A stretch of 64,000 nucleotides of DNA from Oryzicola mucosus. Lineage in GTDB: Bacteria > Pseudomonadota > Alphaproteobacteria > Rhizobiales > Rhizobiaceae. A program made the translations under genes and the position numbers. The notes under the pieces are model-generated. The model did not search any database. It was not told the origin of the DNA and worked only from the letters and a program-made list of their open reading frames with translations. Where the stretch lies: NCBI RefSeq assembly GCF_014534685.1, contig NZ_JACVVX010000002.1, forward strand, positions 62,001 through 126,000. The letters are read 5' to 3'. Position 1 is the stretch's first letter, and each line of letters begins with the position of its first letter. Positions 8,646 through 17,308 of this stretch are shown here, piece after piece.

Positions 8646-10627
8646 ATGAGCGTTGCGGCATCCGCCGGCCTGCTGGACACGTTTCCAAAGTATCTGCTTC
8701 TCAACGCGCAGCGTTTCGCCGACCGCCCTGCCATGCGCCACAAGGATTACGGCATCTGGCAGAGCTGGAGCTGGGCCGAGCAGTTCGATGAAATCCGAGC
8801 CCTGGCGCTCGGGCTGCAAGGCATGGGGCTCGGCCATGGCGACCGCATCGCGGTGGTCGGTGCGAATCGCCCGCGCATGTACTGGACATTTGCCGCCGCG
8901 CAGTCGCTGGGCGCCATTCCGGTGCCGGTCTATGCCGATGCGGTGGCCGAGGAGATGGCTTATGTCATGGCCGATGCGGGCGTGCATCTCGCCGTGGTGC
9001 AGGACCAGGAGCAGGTCGACAAGATCGCCAGCTTCGCCGAGCAATGTCCCGACCTTCGCGCCCTGATCTATGACGAGCCGCGCGGGCTGCAGGACTACGA
9101 CCGCGCCCGCCTGCACGATTTCGCCGATGTCCAGGCCAGGGGCAGGGCGCTGCTTGCCGCCGATGCCGCGCGCGGCCGGCGCTGGGAACAGGGCATCCGC
9201 GAGGCCAGCGGCGACGACATTTCCGGCATGCTTTATACCTCGGGCACCACCGGCCGCTCCAAGGGCGTCATGCTCAAGGCGTCGAGCGCTGTGGCAGCTG
9301 CGAGCGATACCGTTGCCTTCGACCGTCTCACCGATACGGACAGCGTGCTCGCCTATCTGCCGCTCGCCTGGGTCGGCGACCACTATCTCAACTATGCGCA
9401 GGGTTATGTCTCGGGCTTCTGCATGAACTGCCCCGAGAGCGCCGACACCGTGGCGCAGGATCTGCGCGAGATAGCACCCACCTTCTACTTCGCGCCGCCG
9501 CGCGTCTTCGAAAGCCTTTTGACTAGCGTAACCATCCGCATGGAGGACGCCGGATGGTTCAAGCGCAAGCTGTTTTCCCATTTCATCGGCGTGGCGAAGA
9601 AGCATGGCGAAGCGCTTCTGGAAGGCCGGCCCGTTCCGCTCGGCGGACGCATTTCCTATCGCCTCGGCGAGTTCTTCATCTACGGCCCGCTCAAGAATGT
9701 GCTCGGCCTGTCGGGCATCCGCGTCGCCTATACGGCGGGCGAGGCAATCGGGCAGGACCTGTTCTCGTTCTTCCGCTCGCTCGGCATCAACCTCAAGCAG
9801 CTTTACGGCCAGACCGAAGCATTTCTCTATGTCACCTGCCAGAAGGACGGCGCGGTGCGCGCCGATACGGTCGGCCCCGCGGCACCCAACACCGACATCC
9901 GCATTTCGGATGCCGGCGAGGTTCAGTTCCGCTCGCCCGGCCAGTTCGCAGGCTATTACGGCCAGCCGGAAAAGACCGCCGAGGCCTTGACCGAGGACGG
10001 CTACGTCAAGACGGGCGATGCCGGCTTCTTCGAAAGCGACGGACAGCTTCGCATCATCGACCGCGCCAAGGATGTCGGCAAGCTTGAGTCGGGCGCGCTG
10101 TTTGCGCCGAAATACATCGAAAACACGCTGAAGTTTTTTCCTAACATCAAAGAAGCGGTGGCCTATGGCGATGGACGCGGTTTCGTCGGCGTCTTCCTCA
10201 ACATCGACCTTCAGGCGGTGGGCAACTGGGCCGAGCGCAACAACATCGCCTACGCTTCCTACCAGGAACTCGCCGGCCACCCGGAGGTCTACAAGATCGT
10301 CGCCGGCCATGTCGACGAGACCAACCGCCGGCTGTCCCGCGAGCCGATGATGGCGGGCGCGCAGATCAAGCGCTTCCTCATCCTGCACAAGGAACTCGAC
10401 GCCGACGATGGCGAGCTGACGCGCACCATGAAGGTGCGCCGCTCCTTCGTCGCCGAGCGCTACAAGACGCTGATCGATGCGCTGTATGACGGGTCGCCGG
10501 AAAAATATGTCGAGACCGAAATGACCTATGAGGACGGTCGCAAGGGCTCCGTGCGCGCCACCGTCAGGATCATGGACGTCAAGACTTACGAGCCCGCGCA
10601 GGCCGCCGGCTTCAAGGAGGCCGCCGA

Positions 10628-10631
<4 letters not shown>
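8646..10631 (+). CDS. AMP-binding acyl-CoA ligase (FadD/long-chain type)
   Basis: This 661-residue member of the adenylate-forming superfamily activates a carboxylic acid with ATP and CoA. The phosphate-binding motif YTSGTTGRSKG is at residues 197-207. The later core motifs LYGQTEAF and YVKTGDAGFF are followed by DRAKDVGKLESGALFAPKY, where the more usual K/G residues of the hinge are recognisable. The size and the very long C-terminal part resemble long-chain acyl-CoA synthetases rather than phenylacetate-CoA ligase (about 430 residues). Its stop overlaps the next gene by four bases (ATGA). Co-transcription with an importer suggests that the imported acid is activated on entry. The substrate is unknown, with aryl, branched or fatty acids all possible. 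Confidence 0.88.
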
Positions 10632-11452
<821 letters not shown>

Positions 11453-11464
11453 AGGAGTTTCCCC

Positions 11465-11614
11465 ATGACCATTTCCACGCTCGCCCTCACCCCGCTCGTC
11501 TCGCTCATAGCCGGCGTGCTGATCCTGATCATGCCGCGCCTGCTCAACTACATCGTCGCCTTCTACCTCATCATCGTCGGGCTGTTGGGGCTGTTCCCCA
11601 ATTTGCTCGGGTAG
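11465..11614 (+). CDS. Small membrane protein, DUF3096 family
   Basis: This 49-residue peptide starts at ATG 11465, twelve bases after the LivG-type gene, with a GAAGGAG ribosome site. It is almost wholly hydrophobic with two possible membrane segments around a central P-R-L-L-N-Y turn, and ends LLGLFPNLLG. This pattern (IMPRLLNYIVAFYLI) is what I know as DUF3096, a short family of unknown role. It lies within the importer operon between the ATPase and permease genes. Whether it belongs to the transporter or is just hosted there is not known. Confidence 0.75.
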   Translation: MTISTLALTPLVSLIAGVLILIMPRLLNYIVAFYLIIVGLLGLFPNLLG

Positions 11615-11645
11615 TTCGAAAGGGAGCGCGGTATTGACTGAAATC

Positions 11646-11803
11646 ACCCCCATCTGTCCTGCCGGACATCTCTCCCTCAAGGGGGGAGATTGGATAGCAT
11701 CCACGCCGGTGCCCTTCGCTACACCGCATCAGGTTTTTGGGGCGCTCGATGAAGGCCAATCTCCCCCCTTGAGGGGGAGATGCCCGGCAGGGCAGAGGGG
11801 GGT
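11646..11803. repeat. Inverted pair of 48-bp palindromic repeats
   Basis: Arms 11646-11693 and 11756-11803 are inverted copies matching at 44 of 48 positions, separated by 62 bases without a gene. Each arm contains its own palindrome of the form CTCCCTCAAGGGGGGAG. The pair fills the gap between the DUF3096 gene and the first permease gene and ends about 20 bases before the permease ribosome site. Confidence 0.85.
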
Positions 11804-11836
11804 GAACGTTGCCTCGCCACCAAAGGGAGGCAACTC

Positions 11837-12796
11837 ATGGATTTCCTGAATTCCATCTTGGTCAAGCCCTTCGCGGATATGGCCGCCGCGCCGGATTTCC
11901 TGCTCCAGGTGCTGTGGGAAGGCATTGTCTCGGGCGTGCTCTATGCGCTGATCGCGCTCGGCTTCGTGCTGATCTACAAATCCTCCCGCATCTTCAATTT
12001 CGCGCAAGGCATCATGGTGGTGTTCGCCGCGCTCACTCTGGTCGGCCTGCATGAGAAAGGCGTACCGGCGCTGCTCGCCGTTCCGCTGACGCTGGTGGTC
12101 ATGTTCATCCTGGCGGTGGGCATCGAGCGCGTCGTGCTGCGGCCGCTGGTCAACCAGCCCGACATCATCCTGTTCATGGCCACCATCGGCATCACGCTGT
12201 TCCTCGTCGGCTTCGGCGAGATCATCTTCGGCGGCGAAAACAAGGTGATGATCACCGAACAGCTCTACATTCCCACCGGCAGCTTCGAGTTCGAGCCTTT
12301 CGGCGGTTTCGTGTCCATCGAGCAGAAGGACCTGACCGCCGTCATCGGCGCAGGGCTTCTGGTGATAGCGCTGCTGGTCTTCCTCAATCGCTCCAAGATG
12401 GGCCGCGCCATCCGCGCGCTCGGCGACGACCATCAGGCAGCCCTTTCGGTCGGCATTTCTCTGTCGACCATCTGGGTGCTGGTCTGGTTCATCTCCGGCA
12501 TCATCGCGCTCGCCACCGGCATCGTCTGGGGCGCCCGCGCCGGCGTGTCCTTCGCGCTTGAAGTCATCGCCTTCAAGGCGCTGCCGGTGCTGATGCTGGG
12601 CGGATTGGAATCGGTGTCGGGCGCCATCATCGGCGGCCTGATGATCGGCATCCTGGAAAAGCTGTTCGAGATTTACTGGGGCCAGCCGCTTCTCGGCGGC
12701 AACACCGAAACCTGGTTCGCCTTCGTCTTCGCGCTGTTCGTCCTGCTGTTCCGGCCGCAAGGCCTGTTCGGCGAACGCATCATCGAGCGGGTGTGA
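11837..12796 (+). CDS. ABC importer permease, LivH type
   Basis: This 319-residue inner-membrane protein has about eight hydrophobic segments. Typical LivH features are GVLYALIALGFVLIYKSSRIFNF near the N-terminus (with the FAQG motif after it) and the EAA-like cytoplasmic loop MGRAIRALGDDHQAALSVG, followed by GGLESVSGAIIGGLMIG near the C-terminus. The start at ATG 11837 has an AAAGGGAGG ribosome site. A longer upstream frame would run back into the palindromic repeat and is rejected. It forms the membrane channel with the LivM-type permease. Confidence 0.93.
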   Translation: MDFLNSILVKPFADMAAAPDFLLQVLWEGIVSGVLYALIALGFVLIYKSSRIFNFAQGIMVVFAALTLVGLHEKGVPALLAVPLTLVVMFILAVGIERVVLRPLVNQPDIILFMATIGITLFLVGFGEIIFGGENKVMITEQLYIPTGSFEFEPFGGFVSIEQKDLTAVIGAGLLVIALLVFLNRSKMGRAIRALGDDHQAALSVGISLSTIWVLVWFISGIIALATGIVWGARAGVSFALEVIAFKALPVLMLGGLESVSGAIIGGLMIGILEKLFEIYWGQPLLGGNTETWFAFVFALFVLLFRPQGLFGERIIERV

Positions 12797-12798
12797 AG

Positions 12799-12939
12799 AT
12801 GGGCATTTTCGCGCGTGCGGTAGATGCAGTGCGGGGCGCATCCCTCCCCCTCGAGGGGAGGGATGCCGCGAAGCGGTCGGGTGGGGTCATCTCGGCAGTG
12901 CTCGGCATTCTTTCCTCCAACATGGAAGGATTCCGCTGA
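12799..12939 (+). CDS. Possible 46-residue leader peptide reading through a repeat arm
   Basis: An ATG three bases after the LivH-type stop opens a 46-codon frame beginning MGIFARAVDAV. It crosses the left repeat arm and ends in a TGA that overlaps the ATG of the DUF559 gene (TGATG). This could couple translation across the insertion, or be the remnant of a sequence displaced by it. There is no family match and the coding status is doubtful. Confidence 0.2.
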   Translation: MGIFARAVDAVRGASLPLEGRDAAKRSGGVISAVLGILSSNMEGFR

Positions 12940-13352
12940 TGCCCCGCACGCGCGTTTCCTTCGAGATGCGGCAAAAGGCGCGAGCGTTACGTCACATATC
13001 GACGAAGGCAGAATCCCTGCTGTGGAACGAACTTCGCGACCTCAAACCGCTTGGCATCAAGTTCCGCCGTCAGTCGCCCATTGGCCCTTACATCGCGGAC
13101 TTCGCTTGTCTCGCAGCAAGGCTGATCGTCGAAGTCGACGGTGATGCCCACGAGACAGAGCGAGGAAAGCGGCATGATGCCAACCGCGATGCCTATCTGC
13201 ATTCCCTTGGCTTTACCGTCCTGAGGGTCGACGAGCCGGATGTCATCGCCAATGCCTGGCATGTTGCGCAAACGGTGAAGGACAGAGCCGAGCATCTCCT
13301 CGGGGACCCCACCCGGCCGCTGCGCGGCCACCCTCCCCTCAAGGGGGAGGGA
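12841..13352 (+). mobile_element. DUF559 cassette bounded by 48-bp inverted repeats
   Basis: The left arm 12841-12888 and right arm 13305-13352 are inverted copies identical at 43 of 48 positions. Between them lies one gene of the DUF559 endonuclease-fold family, whose last codons run through the right arm. The arms belong to the same GC-rich palindromic family found elsewhere in the window, for example at 15832-15974 with no gene between the arms. No target-site duplication is obvious to the eye. Calling it mobile is an inference from the architecture and from its position inside an otherwise continuous importer operon. Confidence 0.55.
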
Positions 13353-13385
13353 AACGTCGCGCCCGCCATCGAGGAAACCGCCTGA
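12939..13385 (+). CDS. DUF559 (Vsr-like endonuclease fold) protein
   Basis: This 148-residue protein shows the conserved DUF559 pattern: an N-terminal helix with ALRHISTKAESLLWNELR, then GIKFRRQSPIGPYIADFAC, IVEVDGDAHE, a D-A-N-R-D-A-YLHSLGF helix, and VLRVDEPDV. The D-F, E-V-D-G and Q-type residues are those of the restriction-endonuclease-like fold shared with Vsr mismatch nucleases. No activity is established for the family in general. The last 25 or so residues (PTRPLRGHPPLKGEG) are encoded by the right repeat arm. The stop TGA overlaps the ATG of the next permease by one base, so cassette and host operon are translationally joined. The ribosome site is GGAAGGA. Confidence 0.85.
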   Translation: MPRTRVSFEMRQKARALRHISTKAESLLWNELRDLKPLGIKFRRQSPIGPYIADFACLAARLIVEVDGDAHETERGKRHDANRDAYLHSLGFTVLRVDEPDVIANAWHVAQTVKDRAEHLLGDPTRPLRGHPPLKGEGNVAPAIEETA

Positions 13386-14461
13386 TGCTCTACCGCACCG
13401 CCGGCCAGTTCAAGACCTCCTATGTCGCCGACCACGCGCTGTTTCCGGTCAGGCAGGATGCGTGGCTGCTCGCCTTCATCCTGCTGCTCGCTTTCGTCGT
13501 CTTCCCGATGACGGCGAGCGAGTTCGCCTTTCGCGCGCTGCTCATCCCCGTGCTGATCTATGCGCTGGCGGCACTCGGCCTCAACATCCTCACCGGCTAT
13601 GCCGGGCAGTTGTCGCTGGGCACCGCGGCCTTCATGGGCGTCGGCGCCTATGCCTGCTACAAGATGACGACTGTTTTCCCCGGCATGAACCTGCTTCTGG
13701 CGATCGGCCTGTCCGGTTTCTTTTCGGCAGCCGTCGGCGTCGCCTTCGGCCTGCCGTCGCTCAGGATCAAGGGATTCTACCTCGCCATCGCCACGCTGGC
13801 GGCGCAGTTCTTTCTCGTCTGGCTGTTCGAGAAATGGGCCTGGCTTTACAACTACAACGCGTCGGGCGCGATCCAGGTCACCAACATCCAGATGTTCGGC
13901 ATCACCGTCGCCGGGCCGCAGGCCAACGCCATAGTGCAATACTACTTCGTGCTCGGCGTGGTCTGCCTGGTCACCTTCTTCGCCATCAACATCACGCGCG
14001 GCCGCATTGGCCGGATGTGGAAGGCGGTGCGCGACATGGACATCGCCGCCGAACTGGTCGGCATCAACCTGATGAAGGCCAAGCTCTCGGCCTTCGCCGT
14101 GTCGTCCTACATCGTCGGCATAGCGGGGGCGCTGTTCGTGTTCCTGTGGCGCGGGGCTGCCGAACCGGTCCTGTTCGACATTCCCTTGTCGTTCCGGGTG
14201 CTGTTCATCGCCATCATCGGCGGGCTGGGCTCGATCCTGGGCAATTATCTCGGCGCGATCCTGATCGTGGCGCTGCCCGTCATCATCAGCACGCTGCCGG
14301 CGGCGCTCGGCCTGCCCATTCCCTCGGCCATGGTCGAGCATCTCAACACGATGATCATCGGCGCGCTGATCATCGCATTCCTGATCATCGAGCCGCATGG
14401 GCTCGCGCGCTTCTGGGCAATCATCCGGGAAAAGCTGATCATGTGGCCGTTCCCGCATTGA
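13385..14461 (+). CDS. ABC importer permease, LivM type
   Basis: This 358-residue membrane protein has about nine or ten hydrophobic segments. LivM hallmarks are LIYALAALGLNILTGYAGQLSLGTAAFMGVGAY, quoted here as a pattern spanning residues about 57-90, the GRIGRMWKAVRDMDIAAELVG coupling loop, and the GGLGSILGNYLGAI segment near the C-terminus. The N-terminus MLYRTAGQFKTSY resembles that of complete homologues, so the DUF559 insertion seems not to have truncated the gene. Its start overlaps the DUF559 stop (TGATG). Confidence 0.92.
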   Translation: MLYRTAGQFKTSYVADHALFPVRQDAWLLAFILLLAFVVFPMTASEFAFRALLIPVLIYALAALGLNILTGYAGQLSLGTAAFMGVGAYACYKMTTVFPGMNLLLAIGLSGFFSAAVGVAFGLPSLRIKGFYLAIATLAAQFFLVWLFEKWAWLYNYNASGAIQVTNIQMFGITVAGPQANAIVQYYFVLGVVCLVTFFAINITRGRIGRMWKAVRDMDIAAELVGINLMKAKLSAFAVSSYIVGIAGALFVFLWRGAAEPVLFDIPLSFRVLFIAIIGGLGSILGNYLGAILIVALPVIISTLPAALGLPIPSAMVEHLNTMIIGALIIAFLIIEPHGLARFWAIIREKLIMWPFPH

Positions 14462-14511
14462 GGTGGAGGAGGGCCGGCCTTGCCGGTCCAGCAACGTGGA
14501 GGAGATACGGA

Positions 14512-15822
14512 ATGAAAACGCTTTCGAGACTGGGGCTGCTGTCGGCGGCGGTCGCGATGGGGGCCCTGGCAGGCCTGCCCGCGCTGGCGGAAGACAGCGT
14601 CAACGTGACCAACCTGTCCTACCGCACCGGCCCGTTCGCAGCCACCGGCACGCCGGTGATGAACGGCCAGCGCGACTACATGCTGATGCTCAACGAGCGC
14701 GACGGCGGTGTGAACGGCGTCAAGATCGTCTATGACGAGTGCGAGACCGGCTACAACACCGAAAAGGGCGCCGAGTGCTACGAGAAGACCAAGGGCTCGA
14801 GCATCGTCACCCAGCCATGGTCGACCGGCATCACACTCCAGGTGCTGCCGAAATCCAATGTCGACAAGATCCCGATCTTGGCACCCGGCTACGGCTTCTC
14901 GCCGATGGCCGAAGGCAAGACCTTCACCTGGGCCTTCAACCCGCCGACCACCTATTGGGACGGCGCTTCGATGATCCTGCAGAACATTGCCGACGGCAAT
15001 CTCGACAGCCTGAAGGGCAAGAAGATCGTTCTGCTGCATCTCGATGCGCCCTTCGGCAAGGAGCCGATCCCGCTGATGCAGGCCTATGCAGAAAAACACG
15101 GCTTTACCCTGCTGCCCATTCCGGTCGGGCTGAAGGAAATGCAGAACCAGTCGGCGCAGTGGCTGCAGATCCGCCGCGAGCGGCCTGATTTCGTCGTCAT
15201 GTGGGGCTGGGGCGCTATGAATGCCGGCGCGCTCACCGAAGCCGCCAAGACCAAGTTCCCGATGGACAAGTTCGTCGGCATCTGGTGGTCGGGTTCGGAT
15301 GCCGACCTCAAGACCGTCGGCGACGCCGGCAAGGGCTACCGCTCGATCTCCTGGAGCTTCCCGGTGTCGGATTCCAAGGTGATGCAGGACATCAAGACCC
15401 ACGTCATCGACAAGGGCAAGTCCCTCAGCGCTCCGGGCGAGTTCGACTATGTCTTCTACCAGCGCGGCGTCGTCATTTCGATGTTCGCCGTCGAGGCGAT
15501 CAAGGCAGCACAGGCTCATTTCGACACCAAGGTTGTCACGCCCGAGCAGCTGCGCTGGGGTTTTGAGAACCTCAAGCTGGACGACGCGTATCTGGCCGAG
15601 ATCGGCTTCACCGGCATGGTGCCGCCCTTTTCCACTTCCTGCGCCAACCATGCCGGCCATTCCGGCGGCTGGATGCTGCAGTGGGACGGCGCGAAGTTCG
15701 TGAAGTCGTCCGATCTGCTTAAGGCCGACGAGGCCATGATCGAGCCGCTGGCGATTGCGGAAGCCAAGAAATACGCCGAGGCGAATGCACCCTGGCCGAC
15801 CAACGAAGAGTGCAAGATGTAG
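14512..15822 (+). CDS. ABC importer periplasmic substrate-binding protein
   Basis: This 436-residue protein has a clear Sec signal peptide: MKTLSR, a hydrophobic core, then cleavage after A-L-A at residue 26. The mature part follows the type I periplasmic-binding fold of the LivJ/branched-chain family, with NLSYRTGPFAATGTPVMNGQ, the YDECETGYNTEKGAECYE segment, and IVLLHLDAPFGKE. A GGAGGAGATACGG-type ribosome site precedes the ATG at 14512. The closest subgroup is the set of large LivJ-like proteins found beside AMP ligases, whose ligands are often aromatic or other carboxylic acids rather than amino acids. The ligand here cannot be read from the sequence. Confidence 0.9.
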   Translation: MKTLSRLGLLSAAVAMGALAGLPALAEDSVNVTNLSYRTGPFAATGTPVMNGQRDYMLMLNERDGGVNGVKIVYDECETGYNTEKGAECYEKTKGSSIVTQPWSTGITLQVLPKSNVDKIPILAPGYGFSPMAEGKTFTWAFNPPTTYWDGASMILQNIADGNLDSLKGKKIVLLHLDAPFGKEPIPLMQAYAEKHGFTLLPIPVGLKEMQNQSAQWLQIRRERPDFVVMWGWGAMNAGALTEAAKTKFPMDKFVGIWWSGSDADLKTVGDAGKGYRSISWSFPVSDSKVMQDIKTHVIDKGKSLSAPGEFDYVFYQRGVVISMFAVEAIKAAQAHFDTKVVTPEQLRWGFENLKLDDAYLAEIGFTGMVPPFSTSCANHAGHSGGWMLQWDGAKFVKSSDLLKADEAMIEPLAIAEAKKYAEANAPWPTNEECKM

Positions 15823-15831
15823 CCGACTCAA

Positions 15832-15974
15832 CCCTCCCCCTTGTGGGGAGGGTCGATCCGCGCAGCGGATCGGGGTGGGGTCGTCAAGGCCAAGCTGGAC
15901 CGGCGACCCCACCCCACCTCGCAAACTTCACTGCGTGAAACTTGCTTGCCGACCCTCCCCTCAAGAGGGAGGGA
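15832..15974. repeat. Inverted repeat pair without cargo
   Basis: The left arm (15832-15884) and right arm (about 15904-15974) carry CCCTCCCC-N-GGGGAGGG palindromes and the GGGTGGGGTCG end block in opposite orientation. They resemble the arms around the DUF559 cassette, but only about 20 bases separate them. The right arm carries an additional hairpin GTTTCACGCAGTGAAG-like sequence. The pair fills the gap between the binding-protein gene and the last ATPase gene. Confidence 0.8.
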
Positions 15975-15995
15975 TTCTGTCAAAACGGAACCGCC

Positions 15996-16829
15996 ATGAC
16001 CCAGCCCGCACAGCAACCATCACCCGCCGAACCGATCCTGACGGTCAACAATATCGAGGTGATCTACGATCACGTCATCCTGGTGCTGAAAGGCGTGTCG
16101 CTTTCGGTGCCGCTGGGCGGCATCACGGCGCTGCTCGGCGCCAATGGGGCAGGCAAGACAACCACGCTCAAGGCCATCTCCAACCTGCTCCATGCCGAGC
16201 GCGGCGAGGTGACCAAGGGCACCATCGTCTTCGGCGGCGAGGAGGTCCAGGCGCTGTCGCCGAACGATCTGGTGCGGCGCGGCTGCATCCAGGTCATGGA
16301 GGGGCGGCATTGCTTCGGCCATCTCAGCGTCGAGGACAATCTGCTTACCGGCGCTTTCACCCGGCGCGACGGCAACGCCGCCATCCGCGCCGATCTCGAC
16401 ATGGTCTATGAGTATTTTCCCCGTCTCAAGGTGCGGCGCCAGAGCCAGGCCGGCTACATTTCGGGCGGCGAGCAGCAGATGACGGCAATCGGCCGGGCGC
16501 TGATGTCGCGGCCCCGGATGATCCTGCTCGATGAGCCGTCGATGGGGCTCGCGCCGCAACTGGTGGAGGAAATCTTCGAAATCGTTCGCAAGCTCAACGA
16601 GGAACAGGGCGTGTCCTTCCTGCTCGCCGAGCAGAATGCGGGGGTTGCGCTGCGCTATGCCAAATACGGCTATATCCTGGAGTCAGGCCGTGTCGTGCTC
16701 GACGGCGACGCCGAGGCGCTGCGCAACAACGAGGACGTCAAGGAGTTCTATCTCGGGGTCGGCGGGGAAGGGCGGAAGTCGTTCCGGAATGTGAAGCACT
16801 ACAAGCGCCGCAAACGCTGGCTGGCTTGA
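15996..16829 (+). CDS. ABC importer ATP-binding protein, LivF type
   Basis: This 277-residue ATPase has Walker A GANGAGKT at 48-55, the signature-like SGGEQQMTAIGRALM and Walker B MILLDEPSMGLAPQLVEEIF, which is the LivF hallmark. The start is placed at ATG 15996 (MTQPAQQPSPAEP). A longer frame exists but would be encoded by the repeat upstream. The C-terminal end KSFRNVKHYKRRKRWLA is a basic tail typical of the LivF proteins found with this ligase-linked importer class. It is the last gene of the operon. Confidence 0.92.
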   Translation: MTQPAQQPSPAEPILTVNNIEVIYDHVILVLKGVSLSVPLGGITALLGANGAGKTTTLKAISNLLHAERGEVTKGTIVFGGEEVQALSPNDLVRRGCIQVMEGRHCFGHLSVEDNLLTGAFTRRDGNAAIRADLDMVYEYFPRLKVRRQSQAGYISGGEQQMTAIGRALMSRPRMILLDEPSMGLAPQLVEEIFEIVRKLNEEQGVSFLLAEQNAGVALRYAKYGYILESGRVVLDGDAEALRNNEDVKEFYLGVGGEGRKSFRNVKHYKRRKRWLA

Positions 16830-16987
16830 GGGCCGATGAGACCGTGTCGCCGTTTTGAGCAATGAAAACCCAAGGATAGGCAGTATCCGACGCAGATCAT
16901 GTCGCAGCCGGAAATGGAATCTTTCCGTTGCCCTTGACGGCGCATTTCGCTATGTGCGCAAGGATACATTTCCGGAGGGGAACTGAC

Positions 16988-17215
16988 ATGGCAGACCATA
17001 CGCCCGCGGGTCCGATCGAAATCGGCGCCAAAATGGACTATCCGGAACATGAGCGCACCTATGCCATGTTCATTCATCTGGCGAAATACGGCACCCTTGT
17101 CTGCGTGGCTTTGCTCATTGCGATGGCTTTCGGACTTCTTGGCGGCGCGGGCTTCATTGCTTCGACGATCCTTTTCGTTCTGATCTGCGCCGTCGGCGGC
17201 TTTCTGTTTCGCTGA
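16988..17215 (+). CDS. aa3-type cytochrome c oxidase subunit IV
   Basis: This 75-residue protein has the layout of the small alphaproteobacterial oxidase subunit IV: a short soluble N-terminus with MDYPEHERTYAMFIHLAKYG followed by hydrophobic stretches to the C-terminus FLFR. The subunit sits at the edge of the aa3 oxidase complex in the inner membrane and is not catalytic. The start at 16988 follows a CGGAGGGGAAC ribosome site. A longer frame from 16928 lacks family resemblance. The gene is 93 bases upstream of the transhydrogenase genes, an arrangement common in rhizobia. Confidence 0.8.
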   Translation: MADHTPAGPIEIGAKMDYPEHERTYAMFIHLAKYGTLVCVALLIAMAFGLLGGAGFIASTILFVLICAVGGFLFR

Positions 17216-17308
17216 TTTCTCCGTCCGCTTGAGTTCGTAGCGTAGAGCGCCGCCGCACAGCGTCCGGCGCATTGCGTTTGATAAGGTTCCAGCTGAAAGG
17301 ATCTGCTG

